A stretch of 64,000 nucleotides of DNA from Deltaproteobacteria bacterium (GTDB lineage: Bacteria > Myxococcota_C > UBA6777), in contig PCBK01000019.1 in assembly GCA_002731275.1 (NCBI GenBank), forward strand, positions 28,589 to 92,588, written 5' to 3'. A program made the position numbers and the translations under genes. How positions within the stretch are numbered: the stretch's first letter is position 1; each line of letters starts with the position of its first letter. The notes below the pieces were generated by a model that had not been told where the DNA came from, ran no database searches, and worked only from the letters and a program-made list of their open reading frames with translations. This document shows positions 19,030 through 26,782 of this stretch, piece by piece.

Positions 19030-20211
19030 GTGTTGAGCGCTTATTTCTCACAGTGTGTCCGTGTATGTTTGCTATGCCTTTGTCTCTTTGTATGTCCATC
19101 TTCGTCTGCTTGGGCAGGACAGACCGTAGGGAAACCAACTCACAGAGCACAAGCGCCAAAAGAGACGGCTGCGGCTCCTTTGATGCGTGGACTTAGAGCG
19201 ACCTTTTGGGGGCGTTTATTCGCTGGTTACCACATCTCGATGCTCGGAGAGCAGGACTTCCAAGAGTTTGTGATGAGAGAGCTGCAGCTCGCTGTGATGG
19301 TCGACTGGAAAGACCAAGTTGGTGTCGTCGCGCGGATGGAAGTTTTACGCTCTGCACAACCACAGAGTCTGTTTGGGATCGACGGGGACGCATACGTTGT
19401 CCGTCTCTTGCAGGCGTGGGCCTTTGGGCGTCTTACGTTTGGTGTCTTTGAAGGGGAGCTTCGACTTGGTTTGATCAAAGATCCCTGGATCGATTTGCTC
19501 GAAGTGGGGTATGTCTTGCGTGATCTTGAGCCGATGCAGAGCCAACAAGGAGAGTTCTTCTTTCCAAGTGACCTTGGTGCTTCTGCGTTGTTGCGGTTGT
19601 GGGGGGGGATGGTTGAATTTCGTTACACCCTGACAAACGGTGAAGGGACCAACCGGGCGGAGCAAAACAGTGGAAAGAACACGACCTTGACGCTCTCTCT
19701 GCGCGCACCATCCTTTCGATTACTCGGTCGTAAAGCCGTGATTGGATTACACGGACTGTATCGCGATGGTTCACAAGGCGCAGCGCGCATCGCGAATCAT
19801 CGCGTCGCAGCGGCGTTGACCTTCGGGATGCGTGGGTACTCTGCAGGTGTCGAGTTTGTCAACGCGACGGGATATCGCGGGGATGGAGATATCTCTGCAG
19901 ACGGTCTGAGCGCGTGGTTGAGTGCAGATGTCTGGCTCGATAAGATCGGTGTGCTCGCTCGCTTTGATCGACTCAATAGCAACCAAAGTGTGGACAATGC
20001 AGTGCAACAGACCATCACCGCAGGTCTCTACGTCAACGCACTTGAGCCTTTGCTTGGCGCTATGTTTCGGCGGTTTCGACTCTACCTTTACTACCAAAAT
20101 ATCACACAAGAGGAGAACAGCGCGCCGTTGCCAGGTGTACCCGCGGCTGTCTCTGGACATCGTGTGATGTTGCAGCTCGCTATACGCACGCATCTTTCGC
20201 TCAGTCGATGA
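19030..20211 (+). CDS. Putative outer-membrane beta-barrel (porin-like) protein
   Basis: A 393-residue protein with an N-terminal signal peptide ending near AWAGQ. The mature part is dominated by amphipathic strands with aromatic girdle residues, such as FWGRLFAGYHISML, MVEFRYTLTNGEGTN and FRLYLYYQNITQEE, and ends RTHLSLSR. This fits a porin or phosphate-selective-porin-like barrel; no specific family is certain. The GTG at 19030 is preferred since GGAG is eight bases upstream, though a GTG at 19021 is also in frame. It lies 16 bases after the DUF2252 lipoprotein gene and 45 bases before the lamin-tail lipoprotein gene. Confidence 0.7.
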   Translation: MLSAYFSQCVRVCLLCLCLFVCPSSSAWAGQTVGKPTHRAQAPKETAAAPLMRGLRATFWGRLFAGYHISMLGEQDFQEFVMRELQLAVMVDWKDQVGVVARMEVLRSAQPQSLFGIDGDAYVVRLLQAWAFGRLTFGVFEGELRLGLIKDPWIDLLEVGYVLRDLEPMQSQQGEFFFPSDLGASALLRLWGGMVEFRYTLTNGEGTNRAEQNSGKNTTLTLSLRAPSFRLLGRKAVIGLHGLYRDGSQGAARIANHRVAAALTFGMRGYSAGVEFVNATGYRGDGDISADGLSAWLSADVWLDKIGVLARFDRLNSNQSVDNAVQQTITAGLYVNALEPLLGAMFRRFRLYLYYQNITQEENSAPLPGVPAAVSGHRVMLQLAIRTHLSLSR

Positions 20212-20256
20212 GCTTTTTGATTTGATTCTTTGACTTTTTCCACGGAGAACCACGAC

Positions 20257-21726
20257 ATGAAACGTATCTTGTTTTTGGCGTTGTTTGTATGCTCTTTTGC
20301 AACCGTCCACTGTTCTGATGTCAAAAAGACCGAGAAGGCAGACGAAAAAACAACTGAAAAAGCTGGCGAACAGTCCAAGTCAGACGCCGGAGTCGGCGAA
20401 AAAGACGTCAACAAAGACACACCTACTAAGACCTCCTCTCTACAAGGCAAACTCATCATCAACGAAGTCGCTGCAAAAGGTGACCCCGATGATTGGGTCG
20501 AGCTTTACAATGCAGGTAACGAAGAGATCGACCTGACAAAAGTGTATATCACCGACGATCTCGCGGCACAGGCGAACAAGACAGCGCTGCAAGGTTCGAT
20601 CAAGCCCGGTGAATACAAAGTTGTGACGCTCAATGACACCTTCCCTGGTTTTAAGTTGGGCAGTGACGAAGAGGTTGGGATCTTTGACGAAGATGGAGCC
20701 CTCATCGACTCCGTTGACTGGGCAGATGGTGACTCTCCTGCTGGCGAAAGTTATGGTCGTATCCCCGACAAAACAGGCGGATTCAAAACGCTAAAGACAC
20801 CTACACCTGGAAAACCCAACGTCGATGGAAGCGCTCCTTCGGAAACCATTCAAGAGGAAAGCACCACACCTGACGCTGGCGATGAGCCGACACCTGATAC
20901 TGCTCCCACCGAGAATGAGCCCACGGAAAAAGTGCGTCCCGATCAGTCCCCTGCACCCTCTGGACTCGTGATCAATGAAGTCGCAGCCGCAGGAGATCCT
21001 GACGACTGGTTCGAACTCTACAACGGCACGAACAAAGAGATCGACCTCTCAACTTACTCTGTGGCAGACAGTTTGACCGACGCGACCGCACGAGTGAAGT
21101 TTCCTGCTGGGACAAAGATCAAGCCCGGCGAATACAAACAATTTACCCTGACGACGACATGGCCGGATTTCAAGCTCGGTAAAGATGAGGAGTTGGGGCT
21201 GTTCGATGCTAGCGGCAACACTGTTGACTCCGTCGATTGGAATGATGGCGACTCTCCCGCTGACAAGACATTCGGACGTTTCCCCAGTGGGACAGGGGCG
21301 TTTACGACATTGTCTGTCCCTACACCTGGAAAAGCCAACATCGGACTCGTGATCAATGAAGTCGCAGCCGCAGGAGATCCTGATGACTGGTTTGAGCTTT
21401 ACAACGCAACTGGGAAAGAGATCGACCTCTCGACTTACTCTGTGGCAGATAGTTTGACCGACGCGACCGCACGAGTGAAGTTCTCTGCTGGGACAAAGAT
21501 CAAGCCCGGTGAGTATATGCAGTTCTCTTTGACGACGACGTGGCCAAACTTTAAGCTCGGTAAGGATGAGGAATTAGGGCTCTTTGATGTGAATGGGAAC
21601 ACTGTCGATTCCGTCGACTGGGCAGATGGTGATTCTCCCGCGACAAAGAGTTATGGTCGCAGCCCCGATATTACAGGTGCCTTCAAAACCATCGACACAC
21701 CCTCTCCTGGGAAAGCCAATCCCTGA
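20257..21726 (+). CDS. Lipoprotein with three lamin-tail (LTD-like) domains
   Basis: A 489-residue protein with signal peptide and probable lipobox TVHC, a charged Lys/Glu/Thr linker, and three LTD-like domains of about 127 residues. Each begins INEVAA-x-GDPDDW-x-ELYN and contains IKPGEY, FKLG-x-DEE-x-G-x-FD, DSVDW-x-DGDSPA and PTPGK/PSPGK. The pattern is that of bacterial lamin-tail domains, which are common in secreted adhesion or nuclease-associated proteins. A Thr/Pro/Glu-rich spacer separates domain 1 from domains 2 and 3. The ATG at 20257 has GGAG nine bases upstream. It probably belongs to the preceding DUF2252/barrel transcription unit. Confidence 0.85.
   Translation: MKRILFLALFVCSFATVHCSDVKKTEKADEKTTEKAGEQSKSDAGVGEKDVNKDTPTKTSSLQGKLIINEVAAKGDPDDWVELYNAGNEEIDLTKVYITDDLAAQANKTALQGSIKPGEYKVVTLNDTFPGFKLGSDEEVGIFDEDGALIDSVDWADGDSPAGESYGRIPDKTGGFKTLKTPTPGKPNVDGSAPSETIQEESTTPDAGDEPTPDTAPTENEPTEKVRPDQSPAPSGLVINEVAAAGDPDDWFELYNGTNKEIDLSTYSVADSLTDATARVKFPAGTKIKPGEYKQFTLTTTWPDFKLGKDEELGLFDASGNTVDSVDWNDGDSPADKTFGRFPSGTGAFTTLSVPTPGKANIGLVINEVAAAGDPDDWFELYNATGKEIDLSTYSVADSLTDATARVKFSAGTKIKPGEYMQFSLTTTWPNFKLGKDEELGLFDVNGNTVDSVDWADGDSPATKSYGRSPDITGAFKTIDTPSPGKANP
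20962..21723 (+). repeat. 381-base tandem duplication inside the lamin-tail gene
   Basis: Units 20962-21342 and 21343-21723 are each 381 bases (127 codons) and are nearly identical over long stretches, including the first 38 bases. They encode the second and third LTD domains. The first domain is much more diverged, so this is a recent in-frame duplication. Confidence 0.85.
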
Positions 21727-21970
21727 TTGGATAGAAACGCCCCAAAAATCCCTCACCGCTTCTTTCTCCTCTCTATCACTTCGTTTTGTTCGGCGATTCT
21801 TCAATCATTTTGTAGAGAAGTTTGGGAGATGATGGAAGAGGGAGCCACTGGAGCGTTTTGAGAATGTGCGAAAGGTTGTTACGTGTTCCAATGGATAGAC
21901 CAGCCTTGGGGGTAGGGAGAGCGGCTTCGTTGATGGCGTTGATGAGGGGATAAGAGTTCTCTCAAGAGTC

Positions 21971-22414
21971 CTATTTGGCGAGCCATGCGTTGAACATCCA
22001 CGCATCTTTTTCGATTTCATCGTTGAGGTCGTCGAGGACGTTCGCTGTTTTTCTGTCCGCCTGATTTTCAGCGTCGTCGATGATGCCGAGGATTTGTTTT
22101 TGGAGCAGGCCAAAATCACTGACGAGAGAAGCGACCATATCCCGTGAGGCTTTGACTTCAACATCTTCTTTGATCGAAGCGTGCTCAAGCAGCTCCGCGA
22201 GTGTGGAATAGGGGCGCTCTCCGAGCATCAAGATGCGCTCTGCGATAATGTCTACATGTTCAGCCCAGCGTGTATAGAGATCTTCAAAGATGGCGTGGAG
22301 TTCGAAGAAGTCATCACCCTTTACGTTCCAGTGGTAGTTTCTCAGCTTTTGGTAGAACACAGCGCTGCTCGCGAGAAGTCCATTTAGTTTTTCAGTCACT
22401 TTTGCATTGGACAT
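21971..22414 (-). CDS. dps: Dps family DNA-protecting ferritin
   Basis: A 147-residue Dps protein. The ferroxidase signature is present as NYHWNVKGDDFFELHAIFE followed by YTRWAEHVDIIAERI. Dps forms a dodecamer that oxidises and stores iron with peroxide and shields DNA; here the C-terminus ends NAWLAK without a long Lys tail. The ATG at 22414 has AAGGAG seven bases upstream; the open frame extends further but without coding character. It lies 163 bases downstream of the photolyase gene on the same strand, which groups two DNA-protection genes. A 15-base palindrome at 22458-22472 lies in its upstream region. Confidence 0.92.
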   Translation of the reverse strand: MSNAKVTEKLNGLLASSAVFYQKLRNYHWNVKGDDFFELHAIFEDLYTRWAEHVDIIAERILMLGERPYSTLAELLEHASIKEDVEVKASRDMVASLVSDFGLLQKQILGIIDDAENQADRKTANVLDDLNDEIEKDAWMFNAWLAK

Positions 22415-22457
22415 GGGTTGTCTCCTTTTCTTTCGTAGATACGTTGAGCGGGTGGCA

Positions 22458-22472
22458 CCATGAGTATCATGG
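22458..22472. promoter_or_regulatory. Palindrome upstream of dps
   Basis: CCATGA-GTA-TCATGG is a perfect 6-3-6 inverted repeat 44 bases upstream of the dps start. Its position is consistent with a regulator site near the dps promoter, but no matching regulator family is recognised. Confidence 0.35.
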
Positions 22473-22577
22473 AGCATCGTCTCTTCGATACGCAATGTAA
22501 GGCTGCTTGTGGACTTTGGCAAATCGGGGTTTGATGTATGAAGTTCTTGAAGGTGGATGGGGAAGGTGGGAAAAACC

Positions 22578-24077
22578 TTAGCCGTACGTTTTGAAGTATT
22601 CCTTGGCTTTGAGCTTGCGTGCTGTGTTTTCGGAGCTCATGAAGCGGATCTTGCCAAATACTTTGCGTTCTGGTCCCCACGCGCGGTCATAGCGTCCCAA
22701 TACCCAGAAGATCCCACTGTAGGAGTTGGGATTGCGGCCGTCCAGTGCGTATTTGTTGTTAAGCTCGATCATCACGCTGAGGGCATCTTGTGGTGTGGCA
22801 GTCCATTCGTAGATCTTTTTGCCCCAGAGCATACGCAAGTAGTTGTGAATGCGTCCTTCTTGGATGAGTTGTCTTTGCGCGGCGTTCCAGACTTTGTCAT
22901 GTGTGTTGGCTTGTTCGAACTCTTCGAGGCTGTAGATGTACTCTCTGGAGTCGTCGAGGTGCTCCTCCATCGTCTTGCGCGCCCAATCTGGGAGGGACTC
23001 ATATTGGTCATAGTTGTCTGTGTGGGCGCACATATTGTAGCCAATCTCTCGCCAAGTGATCAGTTCATCGAGAAAGGCCTCGACGGCCTCGGAGGCACCC
23101 CACCATCCGTTTCGACTGCCGTTGGGTTTCTCGGCGATGTTGTCGAGCTCCCATTTGTCTTGTTGCATACACTGTGTGAAGATCGTGTGTGCGGAGATGT
23201 GGCCGAAGTGCAGGTAAGGGGAGAGGCCACTAGAGGGGTCTTTATCTGGATGGTTGCGATCTTCGTGGTAGCGCGGGAGCATCGTGAGAAAGTCATCGAG
23301 TTGTTGTTGAGCTTGTTGACTGCCGCCTTTGATCGGGGCAGGGAGAACCTTCTGGTCGATAGGTAGATCGGCGATCCAGTCGAGCTTCGTGAGTTCTTGT
23401 AGGCTTCGCAGTGGCCAACGCTGCGTGATCTCTTCTGGAAGTTTGGCGGTGCCAGCGTCATAAGCATCGAGAGGATCTACGAGCGGAAAGTCTTGGAGGT
23501 GTGGGACGATCGTTTTTTGCAAGTGCCTTCGAAAGCTGTGTGCCTTCGTGAAGACCCGATCGGTGTCATACATGGGGTAGATCCCATTGGAGTCGATGGC
23601 CTCCATGCGTACTTTGGATTGTTTGGCGGCAGCAGCAGACATTCTTGGGAGCATAAAGCAGGGGAAGTTGTCTGTGATGATGACACAGGCGCGAGAGGAG
23701 AGGGCTTTGAGGAGGCCTTTTCCTTCGTCGTGATCAGGTTCGACGTATGGGTAGTAGAGGACGTCGTGTGTTTCGAGTGCTTTTGCGTTATCTGCCATGC
23801 CTTCGATGATGAAGCGATGGATACGTTGACTCGCCCACCGATAACCACTGCGAAGGGCTTCGAGGATGATGAGTGGCTTTTGCAGCTCGTTGGACCAGTC
23901 GATGGCTCTTTGCAGGGAAAAGTTGGACTGTAGTCGACGATTGGCGATCATCCAGTAGAGCACATACTCACCGGAGGTCGAGAGCGGTGCGTCGTTGAGT
24001 GCGCGAATACGAATGGCAGGGACTTCACTTTGACACTGCAAGGTCATTCCTTTCTGGAGGCGAGAGAGCTGCCTCAT
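22578..24077 (-). CDS. phr: Class II CPD photolyase
   Basis: A 499-residue DNA photolyase that would split cyclobutane pyrimidine dimers using FAD and light. The N-terminal Rossmann-like region starts SGEYVLYWMIANRRLQSNF. The FAD-binding helical domain contains AQRQLIQEGRIHNYLRMLWGKKI, LNNKYALDGRNPNSYSG and FGKIRFMSSENTARK, all class II hallmarks. The ATG at 24077 has no clear Shine-Dalgarno; a TTG at 24041 with AAGGA six bases upstream or an ATG at 24047 are alternatives. Upstream lie two operator-like copies shared with the tetR promoter, so TetR control is likely. Dps follows on the same strand. Confidence 0.92.
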   Translation of the reverse strand: MRQLSRLQKGMTLQCQSEVPAIRIRALNDAPLSTSGEYVLYWMIANRRLQSNFSLQRAIDWSNELQKPLIILEALRSGYRWASQRIHRFIIEGMADNAKALETHDVLYYPYVEPDHDEGKGLLKALSSRACVIITDNFPCFMLPRMSAAAAKQSKVRMEAIDSNGIYPMYDTDRVFTKAHSFRRHLQKTIVPHLQDFPLVDPLDAYDAGTAKLPEEITQRWPLRSLQELTKLDWIADLPIDQKVLPAPIKGGSQQAQQQLDDFLTMLPRYHEDRNHPDKDPSSGLSPYLHFGHISAHTIFTQCMQQDKWELDNIAEKPNGSRNGWWGASEAVEAFLDELITWREIGYNMCAHTDNYDQYESLPDWARKTMEEHLDDSREYIYSLEEFEQANTHDKVWNAAQRQLIQEGRIHNYLRMLWGKKIYEWTATPQDALSVMIELNNKYALDGRNPNSYSGIFWVLGRYDRAWGPERKVFGKIRFMSSENTARKLKAKEYFKTYG

Positions 24078-24176
24078 GGTTGCTTTTTTGATGGGGGGAA
24101 GATGTTTTGGACCTTCGGAGGGAATATAGTGCGTCTTTTTGTGGAGTCTACCCCTACAGACCAGTTTTAGAAAAAA

Positions 24177-24227
24177 GCCGAACGGTCGGTAGTTTTGTTT
24201 CCGGCAAAAAAGTAACGACCGTTCGGC
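24177..24227. promoter_or_regulatory. Paired operator copies in inverted orientation between tetR and photolyase; possible tetR terminator
   Basis: 24177-24195 carries GCCGAACGGTCGGTAGTTT and 24213-24227 carries GCCGAACGGTCGTTA on the minus strand. Both closely match the operator over the tetR promoter (CCGAACGATCGTTAG). The two arms also form a 12-base perfect inverted repeat, followed on the minus strand by TTTTTT at 24176-24171, so the element could act as an intrinsic terminator after tetR. The loop of about 25 bases is long for that. Both roles may coexist. Confidence 0.6.
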
Positions 24228-24254
24228 TGTTGAATCAACTGGTATCACAGGGGA

Positions 24255-24857
24255 TTATGTTGATGGTGAGGATTGACTGACACCGTACAGAATGATGTTG
24301 ATGGCTTCTTTTGTCATGACATCGAGCCCAAAGGGCGTTTTGTTGCCACTGCCGATGTAAGTGAGTCCGTCCATGAGGGAGACAAAGACCCCTGTGAGGA
24401 TCGCTGCATGTGTTTGTTTGATCTCGTCATTGCGTTGTGCATCGACGAACACTTGCATGATAGGAAACCACAGATTTTGAAAGACCACTGCGTCAATTTT
24501 CTGTTGGCTCTCTCTCGATACAGCAGGCATATCATTTTGCATCAAAGGCAACAAGGAGAGAGGCGCATTTTGACTGAGCCAGCCTGCGACGGCAAGAAGC
24601 TTTTGTTCGATGTGTGTGCCTGCGTGATGGATGGCGTTGTTGAGTCCATCACCATGACGTTTGAACTTTCTCGACACAATCTCGACAAACAGTTGCTCTT
24701 TGCCTTGTGGGATATGGTGGTAAAGCGAGGCTTTCTGCATGTCAAGTGTTTTTGCAATGTCATTCATCGAAACTGCTGAATAACCCTTTTCATGAAAGAG
24801 CTCTTCGGCGGCTTGCAATACACGCTCACGGGCATCACTGTTTTGTTTTTTGGGCAT
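24255..24857 (-). CDS. TetR/AcrR family repressor
   Basis: A 200-residue regulator. The N-terminal helix-turn-helix is typical: RERVLQAAEELFHEKGYSAV, then MNDIAKTLDMQKASLYHHI. The C-terminal ligand domain is variable and gives no inducer clue. The ATG at 24857 has GGGAAG six bases upstream. Its promoter has a consensus -35 and a perfect palindrome over the start-site region, and near copies of that palindrome precede the photolyase gene, so it probably represses itself and the photolyase gene. Light, oxidative stress or a small molecule as signal is open. Confidence 0.92.
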   Translation of the reverse strand: MPKKQNSDARERVLQAAEELFHEKGYSAVSMNDIAKTLDMQKASLYHHIPQGKEQLFVEIVSRKFKRHGDGLNNAIHHAGTHIEQKLLAVAGWLSQNAPLSLLPLMQNDMPAVSRESQQKIDAVVFQNLWFPIMQVFVDAQRNDEIKQTHAAILTGVFVSLMDGLTYIGSGNKTPFGLDVMTKEAINIILYGVSQSSPST

Positions 24858-24867
24858 ACTGCACTTC

Positions 24868-24909
24868 CCGAACGATCGTTAGTTTAAAGGGGATAGAAGA
24901 ACATGTCAA
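24868..24909 (-). promoter_or_regulatory. tetR promoter with overlapping operator
   Basis: On the minus strand, TTGACA (24909-24904) and TAAACT (24886-24881) are separated by 17 bases, a near-consensus sigma70 promoter. Directly after the -10 comes the perfect palindrome AACGATCGTT (24880-24871) within CCGAACGATCGTTAG read on the plus strand. A repressor bound here would cover the transcription start. Confidence 0.75.
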
Positions 24910-24912
24910 CAG

Positions 24913-26484
24913 TCATTTTCTAAGAATTTGTCTGATAGAGAAGGACGCAAATTTTCTTACATCTTGATCTCGATCGCGCAGCAATCGTTTGAGAGCGGGG
25001 ACAGATGAAGAAGCCATTTTTCCCATCTTCCCAAGGGCATAGGCTGCCCACATCCTTGCTTTCCACGAAGGATGCGAGAGTGTCCGTTGAAGTGGTGCGA
25101 GGGCGAATGTGCCAAATCGCGCGATCGTTGTCGCGGCGTGTTTTCGCATCCACCAGGATTTGTGTTGGAATTGTTTGATCAGCGGTTGAATCGCTTTGGG
25201 GCCGATCGCGAGGATGGTGTTGCTCGTTTGTTGCTGGATGTCTTTGTGTTTGGAGCGCAGCAAAGGGATAATCTCGGGGAGCGCGTCTGCTGCGTTATGT
25301 TTGAGCTTGGCGAGGGCCTGAAGGACGTACAATCTTGTCTCGCGATTGCTTTTGAGCGATTGGATGAGGGGTTTGAGCGCCTGGGATTTTTGTGAAGAGA
25401 GGAGCGCGAGCGCAAAAAATGCTTTTTTGCGTAGCAGTGGTTGTTTGGACTTGATGATCTGTTGGAGTGCGCGTTTGACCTGTGGAGAAGAGGTTTGCAT
25501 CCGCGCGTAGGTGTCGATGATCTCCGCTTTGAGCATGGTGGGGGCTTGTGCGTAAAGTGCGAGCAGGTGAGGGATGCTTTTGGCGCTTTTAATGAACCCA
25601 AGTGCGTAAACTACATCTCTTTGGACGCGCCAGTGTTTATCCTGAAGTGTTTTGTAGAGCTGTGGGAGGACCATCGCGGCTTTCTGCCCGAGCGTGGCAA
25701 TGGTGCGTGCGGCTTGGCTGCGGATGGTCCAGTATTTGTTGTTGAGTGCAGTGATCAGTGGTGGAAGAGAAGAGGTCTGACGGAGGCCAATTTTTTCGAG
25801 CGCGATGAGGATATTTTTCTTGAGGGGATCGTTGCCTTTGACAAACAACGCGATCAACTGAGGGATGATTGGGTAAGCTTCGGGGCCCATTTCGCCAAAG
25901 GCTTGGACGATAGAGTAGAGTCGAAAGATGTTACTTTTGTTGGCTGCTAAGAGACGCTTCATCGTGGGGAATGCAGCCATGCCGAGGTTCCCTAGCCCCT
26001 GAAAGGCGTTGGTCCGGACCTGCCAATTGGCGTCTTGTGTGGCGCGCGCCAAAAGGGGGACGATTTGTTTGGCTTTTGACTTGATCTTCCCGAGAGCTTC
26101 CGATGCGTAGACCCGGCACATCCAATGTCTGTCCTGCATCACCAGCACAAACGTTTTGTAGGCGCGTGCGCGATGGAGCGGATCGAGACGTGCGAGTGCG
26201 CGTGTTGCGTAGGCTCTGACAAACCAATGCTGATCACGTGTGGCGCGTTCGAGGAGTGCAAATGCGGGGGCGGCTGCTGCTCCATGAAAGCCCAGGTGCA
26301 TCGCTGCTGTTCCGCGCTTTCGTGGGTTTTTGCTTTGCAGCATCTTGATCAACGCGGGGACACTCGCTCTTGCTTTGGGAGCCAGACGGTGTCCAGGCTG
26401 GGCTTTTGTGTCCCCTACCCACAACATGCTTACCACGCACAACACGGCGCAGCCTACGTATCGCAACATCACTCTCTTTCTCAT
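24913..26484 (-). CDS. Secreted HEAT-repeat protein
   Basis: A 523-residue protein with a signal peptide (hydrophobic core VGCAVLCVVSMLWVG, then KAQ). The rest is about 12-13 HEAT/PBS-lyase-like repeats, each with a pattern like ALGKIKSKAKQIVPLLARATQD and W-x-VR-x-x-A-x-x-ALG. Such solenoids usually mediate protein interactions; there is no catalytic motif. The ATG at 26484 has AAGGAG seven bases upstream and begins the signal peptide. Its stop is 55 bases from the tetR start, with the tetR promoter in the gap. It is divergent from the gene at 26783. Confidence 0.82.
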   Translation of the reverse strand: MRKRVMLRYVGCAVLCVVSMLWVGDTKAQPGHRLAPKARASVPALIKMLQSKNPRKRGTAAMHLGFHGAAAAPAFALLERATRDQHWFVRAYATRALARLDPLHRARAYKTFVLVMQDRHWMCRVYASEALGKIKSKAKQIVPLLARATQDANWQVRTNAFQGLGNLGMAAFPTMKRLLAANKSNIFRLYSIVQAFGEMGPEAYPIIPQLIALFVKGNDPLKKNILIALEKIGLRQTSSLPPLITALNNKYWTIRSQAARTIATLGQKAAMVLPQLYKTLQDKHWRVQRDVVYALGFIKSAKSIPHLLALYAQAPTMLKAEIIDTYARMQTSSPQVKRALQQIIKSKQPLLRKKAFFALALLSSQKSQALKPLIQSLKSNRETRLYVLQALAKLKHNAADALPEIIPLLRSKHKDIQQQTSNTILAIGPKAIQPLIKQFQHKSWWMRKHAATTIARFGTFALAPLQRTLSHPSWKARMWAAYALGKMGKMASSSVPALKRLLRDRDQDVRKFASFSIRQILRK

Positions 26485-26716
26485 CAAGTCACTCCTTCCA
26501 AACGATCTCAATCGCTGGACGAAAAAGAATACAGATGACTTTATGACCACCACAAGAAGACCTCGCACTTACATCATCACTGTTTGTGTTGGCAGTCCTG
26601 TTTGTTGTGGTCTTGTCTGTGACTATAACACGCTCTTGGCTCATTGTCTTTCATGCACGCGTCTTTTTGGTGTTGTTTTTTCTTGTATCGACCTTGTAGT
26701 GGTCTTTGGCGCATGC

Positions 26717-26744
26717 TTGAAAGTCCATGACACTTGTGTATACT
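26717..26744 (+). promoter_or_regulatory. Putative sigma70-type promoter for the gene at 26783
   Basis: TTGAAA at 26717-26722 and TATACT at 26739-26744 are spaced by 16 bases. GGGAGG follows at 26773-26778, just before the GTG start. The spacing of all elements is consistent with one transcription start near 26751. Confidence 0.5.
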
Positions 26745-26782
26745 CTGCCCATTACACTTTTTTTCCATGGATGGGAGGTTGT

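Noticed and set aside
22557..23366. Long open frame (269 codons) on the plus strand
   Set aside because: It lies wholly opposite the photolyase gene, has no family motif, and follows from codon bias of the real gene.
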